DNA of 33,016 nucleotides from JACNKJ01 sp964440095. GTDB lineage: Bacteria > Krumholzibacteriota > Krumholzibacteriia > JACNKJ01. The position numbers and the translations under genes are program-made. Shown piece after piece: positions 1 through 7,764 of the stretch (positions are counted from its first letter, which is position 1; the number at the start of each line of letters is the position of its first letter). The notes beneath the pieces are model-generated. The model made no database searches. It was not told the DNA's origin and saw only the letters and a program-made list of their open reading frames with translations. The stretch is from assembly GCA_964440095.1 (NCBI GenBank), contig CAYTPZ010000020.1, positions 1 to 33,016 on the forward strand, given 5' to 3'.

Positions 1-30
1 CCCCGGGTGTGATTCCGCCCGGGGGTTTTG
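1..30 (+). terminator. Intrinsic terminator at window edge
   Basis: A 7-bp GC stem (CCCCGGG at 1-7, CCCGGGG at 18-24) with a 10-base loop is followed by GTTTT. On the plus strand it would end a gene lying left of the window. On the minus strand it sits just after the CotH gene stop, so it may serve both directions, but the minus-strand T-tract would fall outside the window. Confidence 0.6.
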
Positions 31-61
31 CTTGAATTTTGTGGAGGCAGCAAGTCAGGGC

Positions 62-3007
62 TTAGCGAATCAGCATGATCTTTCGATTCTGAACTTCATC
101 TTCACAGGCTAAGCGAACCAAATAGAGTCCGCTGGAAACTTCATGTCCACTTTTGTTGCGTCCATCCCAACTATAGCTATGGTGCCCGGCTTCGAGATTT
201 TCCTCGGCGAGTAATGTCACTTCCCGGCCATTGATATCGTGAACGGTCAAGCGCATGGCACGCCTGCGATCCAAAGCGAACTCAATCTGAATCTGCGGAT
301 TGAAGGGGTTCGGCCAGGGTGCCTTGAGTGACGGTCTGAGTGGAAGAGAGGGCTCGTCCATGGCCGTCACTAGGGTGCTGTTCGCGGACCCTGGGGTTCC
401 ATGACCGATCGAAGCTGCCCATGAGCTTGCCTGGGAATTGTCGAGTGATGGATCGATGAGCTCGAGGGTGGGGCCTTCACCATCGGGTTCGGAGGGCCAG
501 GGATCATCATCGAGATAGATGACCCAGTCGACGAGTTCACTCTGATTGTCGAACAAGCGAATGATATCTCCACTCGCACTGAATCCATAGTCGAGATCGC
601 CAATCGCGCACTCCACCTCGGGAAAGAGGGCTTCGAAGTTCGCCAGATTCTGACATACGACGACGAATTCGCATCCTTCAATCAGGGTGCCTTCGGGAAA
701 GACGAAGGCGTGTTCGGTCTCTTCATCCATGAGAGTCATCCCGCTCATGTCTACAGTCTGGTTCCAGGGATTGAAGATCTCGACCCAATCCTCGGGGTCA
801 AATTCAGGGGCGGAATGATAGTTGATCTCATTGATGACAAGCGGCACCCAACTGAGATCTTCCACGAAGATTGCAGTCAGGTCGTAGTCGATCGTCGGCT
901 CGATGATGATCGACGCTTCCTGGGGAAGGCTCGCGTCAGACCATGCGGAAAACGCGTATCCGGGAGCCGGTTCGGCGGTGAGGGGAATGGGATTGTCGAC
1001 GAAATAGGTTCCTTCGAAGGTCGAGTCAATGGTCGTACCGGTGAGCCGGATGCATCCCGTTTCCGGTGTATCGATATCCAAACTTAGAGTGAACGGCGCG
1101 CCCAGATAAAATCGTTCATGTATGTTTTCGAGCACCGCTTGAGGTCGCTCCGTGAGGAATTCCTCGATCACGGTTTGGTTTTCCGTCCAGATGCTCGGTG
1201 AGAAATCCCAACGGATCATGTGACGGTCGATTTCAGGAATCAGCGGGTCGCGTATTGAGTTGTAAACCGGAATAGTATTCCCAGGCTGGAAGGTGGTGTT
1301 GAGCAGGTCGGCATATCGGTTGATGAAATCGCGACGGAAGACGGCATTTTCGATGAGCTTACGGAAAATGAAATTGGTCCAGGGCTGCTCCGGGTTTTCC
1401 CAGAGTATTGAATTGAGATTCATGTAATCCCAGTACCACCGATGACCCAGGCTGATATCTAAGTCGAAAAACACCCAGCGCCACTTGCCGTCAGGAGTTT
1501 TGGGGCGCCAGTAACGTGTGTTATTTCCAGGCCAATCTCCGTTTCCGAAGAACACTTCGCAGATGTTGTAAGTTGCGAAGTTGTCCGTGTCCATTTGAGT
1601 TTGTATGTATTCGTAGTTACTCGAAAGGGTCAAATCATGGGTTTCTAAATAGACAAGCAGGTCATAATAGTGTTGGGAATCGCCGGTGATGATTTCCTGA
1701 TTCGCCTCCAGGAAATCCACCTCATCTTCATCGATGTTATGATGTTGATGCAGGTACTCCTCATCGATGCGCTCACGGATATTGTGGATGCCCCAGTAGT
1801 CTCCGTTGATGAAGAGCAAGGCAGGTCGGTAAGCTTGACTGTCGAGGTCTTCATGGCTGGAGATGGCCTGGGCTAGTGCATCGCGCATATGGCCCATCCC
1901 CCAATCGTTCCCAGCATTTCTCAGTATGAGTCGATGATAGGAAGAAAAGGGCAGGTCTGGGAAAATCGGATAGTCGATTTCGCTTTGGCCGTAGCCACCT
2001 CTTGGGTGCAGGCGAAGCGACTTCTGAGCTTGAGCGCGCGACCAGTTCCCGTGGATTTTGATTCCGAGATTTTGACTGAACCCTAAACTTCCATCTGCTT
2101 CAAAGAACTCCAAGTGCGCGGGTCGCTCCCAGTCTTGCCAGAAGTTTGCTCCGTAGTAGGGCCAATCGGCTTCGTATTCATCTCCGAGAACGTAGATGCC
2201 GGTCTCGTCGTCCCACAGGTTCGCGGGGTCTGTAGCAAGCGAAATGATGGGCAGATCAGAACTCTCATCAAAAAGATATGTCGCTGTGACAATTTCGCTG
2301 GGAAGCAGATCCGGGTGGTGGGCTCTTACCCGTATTACACTGCTCTGCCCCACCGATATGGGGGCCGTATAGAGATCGTGATCCGTGCTCGGGTCGGCAC
2401 CATCTCTACTGTAGTGCAAATCCGCATCAGCATTTGGGTTGTAGATTTGAAGATGGAATGCGCCAGGCATGTGGCCAGGTTCAACGGAGAGTACTGGCGC
2501 TTCTGCGATTCCCAGATAGCCTTGGCCCAGGTTTGCTTCCCCCGGACTGGGGTCATTGAAGTAGAGCCAGGGTCCATGGTTGTCGGGTTGGCGACCGACG
2601 GAATGGTCCAGGGGTATTGAGCTGAGTTCCCATTCGTCGATCTGATTATCCTCGGGATCGGTGAGGTAAATCGACTCGCCCTCTGAACTCAACTTGAAAT
2701 TGCAATGCAGTTCGAAGTCGTAGCGATCTTTGCCGGAAGCGAAGATCAGAAGATGTTCGTCGGGTCTCATCCAGCGATCTGGGAAGATCCATTTGAAGGG
2801 TTCATCTTCGTCATCGGAAAGACCGTAACCGAGAAGGAAGATGTACTCAGGCCCTGAGTTGTGGATTTCGATCCAATCAGGAGTATCCCCATCTTCATCG
2901 AGAATGCCGTGAACATTGCTGCTCAAGCATTCATTCAGGCGGAGGTCCGTCGCAGACAGGTAGTTTACAGCACACACAAGGAGTGCGAAGAAGATGGCCC
3001 GAGCCAT
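62..3007 (-). CDS. Secreted CotH-like protein with two lamin-tail domains and C-terminal sorting domain
   Basis: This is a 981-residue exported protein. A signal peptide (about residues 1-19) precedes a first lamin-tail domain (about 20-135, with 'LNECLSSN' and 'DWIEIHNSG'). A chitobiase-C-terminal-like beta domain follows (about 168-245, 'LHYSRDGADPS'). Next is a CotH kinase-like region (about 310-560) carrying 'KIHGNWSRAQAQKSLRL', 'MRDALAQ' and 'WRWVFFDLDISLG'. A second lamin-tail domain (about 745-890) contains 'LVINEINYHS' and 'DWVEIFNP'. The end, about 900-981, has 'PWPNPFNP', 'GREV', 'WDGRNKSG' and 'SGLYLVRL', the pattern of FlgD-like/Por-type sorting domains in FCB bacteria. The ATG is preceded by AGAGGAAC. 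CotH proteins phosphorylate spore coat proteins in Bacillus; in this architecture they are probably surface or extracellular proteins of unknown substrate. The gene looks less GC-rich than the rest of the window. Confidence 0.85.
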   Translation of the reverse strand: MARAIFFALLVCAVNYLSATDLRLNECLSSNVHGILDEDGDTPDWIEIHNSGPEYIFLLGYGLSDDEDEPFKWIFPDRWMRPDEHLLIFASGKDRYDFELHCNFKLSSEGESIYLTDPEDNQIDEWELSSIPLDHSVGRQPDNHGPWLYFNDPSPGEANLGQGYLGIAEAPVLSVEPGHMPGAFHLQIYNPNADADLHYSRDGADPSTDHDLYTAPISVGQSSVIRVRAHHPDLLPSEIVTATYLFDESSDLPIISLATDPANLWDDETGIYVLGDEYEADWPYYGANFWQDWERPAHLEFFEADGSLGFSQNLGIKIHGNWSRAQAQKSLRLHPRGGYGQSEIDYPIFPDLPFSSYHRLILRNAGNDWGMGHMRDALAQAISSHEDLDSQAYRPALLFINGDYWGIHNIRERIDEEYLHQHHNIDEDEVDFLEANQEIITGDSQHYYDLLVYLETHDLTLSSNYEYIQTQMDTDNFATYNICEVFFGNGDWPGNNTRYWRPKTPDGKWRWVFFDLDISLGHRWYWDYMNLNSILWENPEQPWTNFIFRKLIENAVFRRDFINRYADLLNTTFQPGNTIPVYNSIRDPLIPEIDRHMIRWDFSPSIWTENQTVIEEFLTERPQAVLENIHERFYLGAPFTLSLDIDTPETGCIRLTGTTIDSTFEGTYFVDNPIPLTAEPAPGYAFSAWSDASLPQEASIIIEPTIDYDLTAIFVEDLSWVPLVINEINYHSAPEFDPEDWVEIFNPWNQTVDMSGMTLMDEETEHAFVFPEGTLIEGCEFVVVCQNLANFEALFPEVECAIGDLDYGFSASGDIIRLFDNQSELVDWVIYLDDDPWPSEPDGEGPTLELIDPSLDNSQASSWAASIGHGTPGSANSTLVTAMDEPSLPLRPSLKAPWPNPFNPQIQIEFALDRRRAMRLTVHDINGREVTLLAEENLEAGHHSYSWDGRNKSGHEVSSGLYLVRLACEDEVQNRKIMLIR

Positions 3008-3046
3008 ATTGTTCCTCTGGTCAAAAAAAGGAGATACGACTCCATC

Positions 3047-3055
3047 ATTATATCA
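3047..3055 (-). promoter_or_regulatory. Extended -10 promoter for the CotH-like gene
   Basis: Reading the minus strand, TGATATAAT is a perfect TATAAT with the TGn extension, about 40 bases before the ATG at 3007. No good -35 box is visible 17 bases upstream, as is common for extended -10 promoters. Confidence 0.5.
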
Positions 3056-3189
3056 AAAGCCAACCTGGATAGATATGAGCAGTACGGTGGCCAGGGTAAG
3101 CACTCTGAATTCGCAGGCACTGGCTTTGATTCAACTCTCGTTCTAAGCTCATGAGGCCGTAGGACTTCACCTGGAGAAAATCCGGCGAG

Positions 3190-3238
3190 TCAGGCTTGCC
3201 ATGGTTCGGAGTGCCACGGTGCTCTATTACAAGCCTGA
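3190..3238. repeat. Inverted repeat upstream of the BMC operon
   Basis: TCAGGCTTG (3190-3198) and CAAGCCTGA (3230-3238) form a perfect 9-bp dyad around a 31-base spacer. The right arm ends one base before the -35 box TTGACT. It lacks a T-tract on either side, so it is unlikely to be a simple terminator. It could be a regulator site or a structured element between the divergent genes; its role is unknown. Confidence 0.5.
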
Positions 3239-3267
3239 TTGACTACATTTACTTCATAATGTAAAGT
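3239..3267 (+). promoter_or_regulatory. Sigma-70-type promoter of the BMC operon
   Basis: TTGACT (3239-3244) and TAAAGT (3262-3267) are separated by exactly 17 bases. This is the best promoter match between the divergent CotH-like gene and the regulator gene at 3359. It would give a leader of roughly 85 bases. Confidence 0.55.
3248..3265. promoter_or_regulatory. Palindromic operator candidate inside the promoter
   Basis: TTTAC and GTAAA are 8 bases apart, giving an 18-base imperfect palindrome in which 7 of 9 position pairs match. It covers most of the spacer between the -35 and -10 boxes and the start of the -10, a classic place for a repressor to block polymerase. The winged-helix protein encoded immediately downstream is the obvious candidate ligand; this is inference. 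Confidence 0.4.
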
Positions 3268-3294
3268 GTATAGCCATTAGTTGTACATTTCTGC

Positions 3295-3324
3295 TTGACA
3301 CTATTCTTGCAGGAGCGATAGCTT
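3295..3324 (+). promoter_or_regulatory. Possible second promoter before the regulator gene
   Basis: A perfect TTGACA lies at 3295-3300, but the -10 region 17-18 bases later (ATAGCT or TAGCTT) is weak. It may be an activator-dependent promoter or a chance match. Confidence 0.25.
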
Positions 3325-3358
3325 CCGATGGTGAAGCAAAACTATTGAAGGGGATAGC

Positions 3359-3709
3359 ATGGGGAATTGGGATTTCGACGAAAACATAACCTCGCCGGTT
3401 CGTCTGTCCATTATGGCGGCCCTGGCACCGGGTGATTTTCTTAGCTTTACAGACCTGAAGGGGAGAACGGGGCTGGCCGATGGCAACCTGCACGTCCAGA
3501 CCCGCAAACTTGAGGCTGCGGGCTATGTTGAGATCCAGAAGAGCATGAAGGGCCGGCGTTCATTTACCCAATTCCACATGACGGAGCTTGGTTTGGAGAA
3601 GTTAAAGCTTCATGTTCGGAAGTTGCAGTCCATTCTGAAGAGCGCGGACGGCGTCATTCGTCCCGTTCTGGCCGGGGAGCGCGAAGACGACTCCCAGGTT
3701 TGGTCCTGA
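3359..3709 (+). CDS. Winged-helix transcriptional regulator (HTH_34/MarR-like)
   Basis: This 116-residue protein is almost entirely one winged-helix domain. It has 'SPVRLSIMAAL' (helix 1), 'SFTDLKGRTGLADGNLHVQTRKLEAAGYV' spanning the recognition helix at about residues 35-65, and a wing with 'KGRRSFTQFHMTELG'. This matches the small 'winged helix DNA-binding' family related to MarR/ArsR proteins. No ligand domain is attached. The start is supported by GAAGGGG seven bases before the ATG. It is the first gene of the microcompartment operon, ten bases before the RpiB-DeoC gene, and a palindrome overlaps the upstream promoter, so autoregulation and control of the microcompartment genes are likely. 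Its effector and sign of action are unknown. Confidence 0.8.
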   Translation: MGNWDFDENITSPVRLSIMAALAPGDFLSFTDLKGRTGLADGNLHVQTRKLEAAGYVEIQKSMKGRRSFTQFHMTELGLEKLKLHVRKLQSILKSADGVIRPVLAGEREDDSQVWS

Positions 3710-3719
3710 AGTCGAGAGG

Positions 3720-5060
3720 GTGAGATTCGTGCAAGTTGTTGTCGGATCAGATCATTCGGGCTTCGAACTGAAGCAGGTACTGGCTGATCACCTGCGATCC
3801 CAGGGCCACGATGTGATTGACCTCGGAACTTCATCATCTGAAGCAGTGGACTATCCCGTCTTTGCTCGTGCTGTAGCCGAGGCCGTAGCGGGGGGGCGAG
3901 CTGAGCGAGGCGTCATTATAGATGGTGCCGGGATCGGCTCATCCATGGCCGCCAACAAGGTGCCCGGTGTGCGCGCCGCCCTGGCCTACGACCTTTCCAG
4001 TGCCAGAAACAGCCGCGAACACAATGACGCCAACGTACTCAGCCTGGGAGCCGGGCTCATCGGCCCAGCTCTGGCCCGGCAGATCGTGGGTGTATTCTTG
4101 GCCACCGATTGCACGGAAGAGCGTCACCTGAGACGCGCGAATATGATCGAAAGCGTGGCAAGCGCTTCGGCCTCCTCCGTCGGGACGGGTGAGAGTCCGG
4201 CGGAGGCAGGCCCCCTTGATATCTGCGAGGCTGACCTGGAGCGCATCGTGTCACGCCTTCACAGTCTCATGGGTGACGCGCTTCCCAAGGCGCCGGGAGT
4301 GGCTGATCAGCCGGAAATGGCCCGCCGCCTCATTGAAATGGGGGCAGGCGCCTTGAGCAGTGGGCCCGGAACGGCTCGCAGCATTCCCGAAGACATCGCC
4401 CACACCATCGATCACACCATCCTCAAGGCCGACGCCACCCGCGAACAAGTGGTGGCCCTTTGCGCCGAGGCGCGGGAGCACGGCTTCCGATCGGTCTGCG
4501 TGAACCCCGCTTGGATCGCCACCGTGGCTAAGGAACTCGCCGGCTCCCGTGTGCTGGCCTGCTCGGTGGTGGGCTTTCCCCTGGGTGCCAACACTCCCGA
4601 ACTCAAGGGCCTGGAGGCCCGCCGTGCCATTCGCGACGGAGCCAAGGAAGTGGACATGGTGATCAACGTGGGCGCCCTCAAGAGCGGCGACTACGATCTG
4701 GTACTCAAAGATATTCGCGCGGTAACCGAGGCCAGCCGCGATGGCAGCGCCGTGTGCAAGGTCATCCTGGAAACCGCCATGCTGAGCGATGAAGAAAAAC
4801 GCATCGCCTGTCGCCTGTCGCGCAAAGCCCGCGCCCACTTCGTTAAAACATCCACCGGATTTGGTCCAGGCGGCGCCACCGCCGAAGATGTCGCCCTCAT
4901 GGCCGAAGAGGTGCGCTCGGCGGGCATGGAAGTGAAGGCTTCGGGCGGCATACGCAGCTACAGCGACGCCAAGCGCATGATCGAGGCTGGCGCCACCCGC
5001 ATTGGCGCCAGCGCAAGCGTGGCCATCGTGGAAGAAGCCGCCGAACTGACGGTGAGCTAG
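3720..5060 (+). CDS. Fused RpiB-like isomerase / deoxyribose-phosphate aldolase (DeoC)
   Basis: This 446-residue fusion joins a RpiB/LacAB-type domain (about 1-145) to a full DeoC aldolase (about 223-446). DeoC splits 2-deoxyribose-5-phosphate into acetaldehyde and glyceraldehyde-3-phosphate. Its Schiff-base Lys376 ('FVKTSTGF'), Asp312 ('KEVDMVINVGAL') and Lys406 ('EVKASGGIR') are all present. The RpiB part keeps 'GSDHSGFELK', 'AANKVPGVRAAL' and 'REHNDANVLSLG' (His101). The usual catalytic Cys of 'ICGTG' is Asp68 ('IDGAG'), so isomerase activity is uncertain. The linker holds an amphipathic helix at about 169-184 ('CEADLERIVSRLHSLM') that looks like a microcompartment encapsulation peptide. 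The listed start is GTG at 3720; GTG at 3729 has better spacing from GAGAGG and is a real alternative. Shell genes follow at once, so this should be a lumen enzyme. Confidence 0.92.
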   Translation: MRFVQVVVGSDHSGFELKQVLADHLRSQGHDVIDLGTSSSEAVDYPVFARAVAEAVAGGRAERGVIIDGAGIGSSMAANKVPGVRAALAYDLSSARNSREHNDANVLSLGAGLIGPALARQIVGVFLATDCTEERHLRRANMIESVASASASSVGTGESPAEAGPLDICEADLERIVSRLHSLMGDALPKAPGVADQPEMARRLIEMGAGALSSGPGTARSIPEDIAHTIDHTILKADATREQVVALCAEAREHGFRSVCVNPAWIATVAKELAGSRVLACSVVGFPLGANTPELKGLEARRAIRDGAKEVDMVINVGALKSGDYDLVLKDIRAVTEASRDGSAVCKVILETAMLSDEEKRIACRLSRKARAHFVKTSTGFGPGGATAEDVALMAEEVRSAGMEVKASGGIRSYSDAKRMIEAGATRIGASASVAIVEEAAELTVS

Positions 5061-5067
5061 GAGGAAT

Positions 5068-5694
5068 ATGGTCGACCTGAGAGCCTACGTTTTTCTGGAC
5101 AGTCTCCAGCCGCAATTCGCCAGTTTCCTGGCAACGGTGGCCCAGGGATTCCTGCCCCGCGTGGGACAGGCTAGCCTCTTTGTGGAGATCAGCCCGGGCA
5201 TTGAGATCAATCGGGTTACGGATCTGGCGCTCAAGTCTACGCGCGTGACGCCGGGCATGCAGATCGTCGAGCGGCTTTACGGGATGCTCGAAATTCACTC
5301 GGACAGTCAGGCCGACATCCGTGCTGCAGGGCGTGCCATTTTGGAAGGGTTGGAAGTTACGGAAGATTCGCGCATGGCGCCGCGGGTTCTATCCAACACC
5401 GTGGTGCGGCATCTGGACGACCACCAGACCATGCTCATCAATCGTATGCGTCACGGAAATTTGATTCTCGCCGGACAGACCCTCTTCGTCCTCGAGTGCG
5501 AGCCGGCAGCCTACGCGGCCCTGGCGGCCAATGAGGCCGAGAAGGCGGCGGACATCAACATTCTGGAAGTGCGTACCTTCGGCAGTTTCGGGCGAGTGTA
5601 TCTGGGTGGAGAAGAACGCGACATCGCCGTGGCCCAGCCGGCGGCCGTGAAGGCCATCGAGGCGCTGGGCGGACGGGTGATCGAGAAAAAGTAG
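5068..5694 (+). CDS. BMC-T shell protein, double-disc type
   Basis: The 208-residue protein has two tandem BMC folds (about 1-100 and 101-205). It starts 'VDLRAYVFLDSLQPQFASFLATVAQGFLP' with 'GQASLFVEISPGIEINRVTDLALK' and ends with 'FGRVYLGGEERDIAVA'. From memory it closely resembles the Haliangium ochraceum BMC-T whose trimers stack face to face and carry a gated central pore. Such trimers replace hexamers in the facets and are thought to pass larger metabolites or cofactors. A strong TAGGAGG overlaps the end of the preceding enzyme gene, and the gap is only seven bases, indicating co-expression. Confidence 0.9.
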   Translation: MVDLRAYVFLDSLQPQFASFLATVAQGFLPRVGQASLFVEISPGIEINRVTDLALKSTRVTPGMQIVERLYGMLEIHSDSQADIRAAGRAILEGLEVTEDSRMAPRVLSNTVVRHLDDHQTMLINRMRHGNLILAGQTLFVLECEPAAYAALAANEAEKAADINILEVRTFGSFGRVYLGGEERDIAVAQPAAVKAIEALGGRVIEKK

Positions 5695-5716
5695 GAGTCC
5701 CTTTTAAGGAGGAATC

Positions 5717-6013
5717 ATGGCTGATGCCTTGGGCATGATCGAAACCAGAAGCTTTCCCGCAATGGTGGAAGCGGCCGACGCGATGGTGAAAGCCGCGCGT
5801 GTGGAACTGGTGAGTTACGAGAAAACCGGCGGCGGCTACACCACAGCGGTTATCCGCGGCGATGTGGCTGCGGTGAAGGCTGCCTGTGATGCGGGGCAGA
5901 CCGCTGCCTCCCGCGTGGGCGAATTGGTGGCCGTGCACATCATCGCGCGTCCCCATGCCAACGTGGACATGGTCGTTCCCCTGGGTCGCCAGAGCGAACC
6001 TGCGAAGAAGTAA
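5717..6013 (+). CDS. BMC-H hexameric shell protein
   Basis: This 98-residue single BMC domain is the main facet protein. Diagnostic stretches are 'ADALGMIETRSFPAMVEAADAMVKAA', 'YEKTGGGYTTAVIRGDVAAVKAA' (the loop KTGGG lines the hexamer pore) and 'RVGELVAVHIIARPH'. Length and sequence are canonical (PduA/CcmK type), and it strongly resembles the single BMC-H of the Haliangium ochraceum shell as recalled. AAGGAGG lies seven bases before the ATG. It is the only BMC-H in the window, so one hexamer type would tile most of the shell. Its stop overlaps the next start (TAATG). Confidence 0.95.
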   Translation: MADALGMIETRSFPAMVEAADAMVKAARVELVSYEKTGGGYTTAVIRGDVAAVKAACDAGQTAASRVGELVAVHIIARPHANVDMVVPLGRQSEPAKK

Positions 6014-6309
6014 TGAATCTCGCGAAGGTTCTGGGAACCGTGGTTGCGACGCGTAAGGAGGAGAGTCTCGAAGGGCTCAAGCTCCTCATGCTCGGAGTAC
6101 TCGATACAAACGGCAAGGCCACCGGTGCAAGCGTGGTGGCGGCCGATGCCGTGGGCGCCGGCGTGGGGGAATTGGTCCTCTACGCCACGGGTTCGTCGGC
6201 AAGGCAGACGCGTGTGACCGACGCGCGTCCCTGCGATGCGGTGGTCATGGCCATCGTGGATAGCTGGGAGATCGAGGGCGAAGAGCGTTACAAAAAAGGC
6301 GCGGAGTAA
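6013..6309 (+). CDS. BMC-P pentameric vertex protein, copy 1
   Basis: A 98-residue CcmL/EutN-family protein that caps the vertices of the icosahedral shell. It has the family pattern: 'AKVLGTVVATRKEESLEGLKLLML' at the start, 'AADAVGAGVGELVLYATG' in the middle and 'DAVVMAIVDSWEI' near the end. It overlaps the BMC-H stop by one base, so it is translationally coupled. It is one of three BMC-P paralogues in this operon; the other two are at 8365-8646 and 8643-8912. Confidence 0.93.
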   Translation: MNLAKVLGTVVATRKEESLEGLKLLMLGVLDTNGKATGASVVAADAVGAGVGELVLYATGSSARQTRVTDARPCDAVVMAIVDSWEIEGEERYKKGAE

Positions 6310-6312
6310 TCC

Positions 6313-7764
6313 ATGGCTTCATTAAGCGATCAGCAGGTGGACCGCATCGCGGCCCGGCTGGCGGAGAGGATGGGGCGTGGGGCACGAGTCTCGAGTCCCG
6401 AGCCTCCGGCGGTCAGCGGTCAGCGGTCAGCGGCTAGCGGCGATGGCATTTTCGTCGAGCTCGACGATGCCGTGGAGGCCGCGGGTGTGGCCCATCGCCG
6501 ACTTGGTGGGGAATCGCTGGCTATGCGCGAGAAGATCATCGCGAAATTGCGCGAGGTCTTCTTGGCCGAAGCGGAATCCCTGGCTCGCGATGCTTGGGAG
6601 GAAACGGGTTTAGGTCGCCTTGAGGACAAGATCCTCAAAAACCGGCTTGTCACCTTGAAGACCCCGGGAGTGGAAGACCTCGCTCCCGGTGCTGCCACTG
6701 GTGATGCCGGCCTCACGCTCTTCGAGCCGGCACCCTACGGCATCATCGGCGCCATTACGCCGGTGACCAATCCCACATCCACCATTATCTGCAATGCCAT
6801 CGGCATGTTGGCCGCGGGCAATGCCGTGGTTTTCAATGTGCATCCCAGCGCAAGGCAGGTGTCCATGCGCACGGTGCGCATGCTCAATCGTGCGGTGCAG
6901 GAGGCGGGTGGACCACCCAACCTGGCCACGGCCGTGGGCGAGCCCACCATTGAAAGCGCACAAGCCCTCATGCGCCACGCGGGAGTGCGACTGCTTGTGG
7001 TGACCGGTGGGGCGGGAGTGGTGCGCGAGGCCATGAGTAGCGGCAAGCGCGCTATCTGCGCGGGGCCCGGCAATCCGCCGGTGGTGGTGGACGCCACGGC
7101 CGATCTGGAAAAGGCCGGCCAGCACATCGTGTCGGGCGCGAGCTTGGACAACAATATCATCTGCGTGGACGAGAAAGAAGTCTTCGTAGTGGATGAAGTC
7201 GCGGAAACCTTGCTCACATCCATGAAGTCGGCGGGAGCCTACATTTTGGATGCGGCGGAAACGCGCCGACTCGAGCGCGAGATTTTCGCCAAAACTAATG
7301 GCCCGCGAAAGCCGGGAGTGGTGCGCAAGGAACTCATCGGCAAGAATGCCAGTGAGATCCTGGCGCGTATCGGAGTTGGTGTTGACGACAGTTGCCGCCT
7401 GGCGGTGGCCGAGGTGCCGGTGGATCATCCGCTCATCTGGACCGAGCAGATGATGCCCGTCCTTCCCGTGGCGCGAGTGGAATCGGTGGAGCGAGGCATT
7501 CAGTTGGCCAAGGAAGCCGAACACGGTTTCGGACATTCCGCCTCCATGCATTCCCGCGATATCGACGCCCTCAGTCTCATGGCTCGAGAAATCAACACGA
7601 GCATCTTCGTGAAAAACGGCCCCATCTACGCAGGGCTCGGTGAGGGTGGCGAAGGCTACAGCAGTTTCACCATCGCCAGCCCCACGGGCGAAGGCCTAAC
7701 CGGACCTCAAAGCTTCAGTCGTCGCCGCCGTTGTGTACTCGTCGATCATTTCAGGATCGTCTGA
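6313..7764 (+). CDS. CoA-acylating aldehyde dehydrogenase (PduP/EutE type)
   Basis: This 483-residue enzyme oxidises an aldehyde, here probably acetaldehyde from DeoC, to acyl-CoA with NAD+ and CoA. The catalytic Cys284 lies in 'SLDNNIICVDEKEVFVVDE'. Other family marks are 'YGIIGAITPVTNPTSTI', 'GNAVVFNVHPSA' and 'GPGNPPVVVDATADLEKA'. The N-terminus ('LSDQQVDRIAARLAERM', about 4-20) is an amphipathic encapsulation peptide that should bind the shell interior. It is joined to the catalytic domain by a low-complexity linker (about 22-45) encoded partly by a 7-bp tandem repeat. The ATG follows the previous stop by three bases. The substrate could in principle be another short aldehyde, but the DeoC partner favours acetaldehyde. 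Confidence 0.93.
   Translation: MASLSDQQVDRIAARLAERMGRGARVSSPEPPAVSGQRSAASGDGIFVELDDAVEAAGVAHRRLGGESLAMREKIIAKLREVFLAEAESLARDAWEETGLGRLEDKILKNRLVTLKTPGVEDLAPGAATGDAGLTLFEPAPYGIIGAITPVTNPTSTIICNAIGMLAAGNAVVFNVHPSARQVSMRTVRMLNRAVQEAGGPPNLATAVGEPTIESAQALMRHAGVRLLVVTGGAGVVREAMSSGKRAICAGPGNPPVVVDATADLEKAGQHIVSGASLDNNIICVDEKEVFVVDEVAETLLTSMKSAGAYILDAAETRRLEREIFAKTNGPRKPGVVRKELIGKNASEILARIGVGVDDSCRLAVAEVPVDHPLIWTEQMMPVLPVARVESVERGIQLAKEAEHGFGHSASMHSRDIDALSLMAREINTSIFVKNGPIYAGLGEGGEGYSSFTIASPTGEGLTGPQSFSRRRRCVLVDHFRIV
6411..6438 (+). repeat. Heptamer tandem repeat (GGTCAGC) inside the aldehyde dehydrogenase linker
   Basis: Three perfect GGTCAGC units (6411-6431) are followed by one variant, GGCTAGC (6432-6438). 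They lie in the linker between the encapsulation peptide and the catalytic domain. Because the unit is 7 bases, gain or loss of one copy shifts the reading frame. Confidence 0.85.

Noticed and set aside
3008..3358. tRNA or small RNA in the divergent region
   Set aside because: The inverted repeat at 3190-3238 does not fold into a cloverleaf with a T-loop motif, and no terminator follows it.
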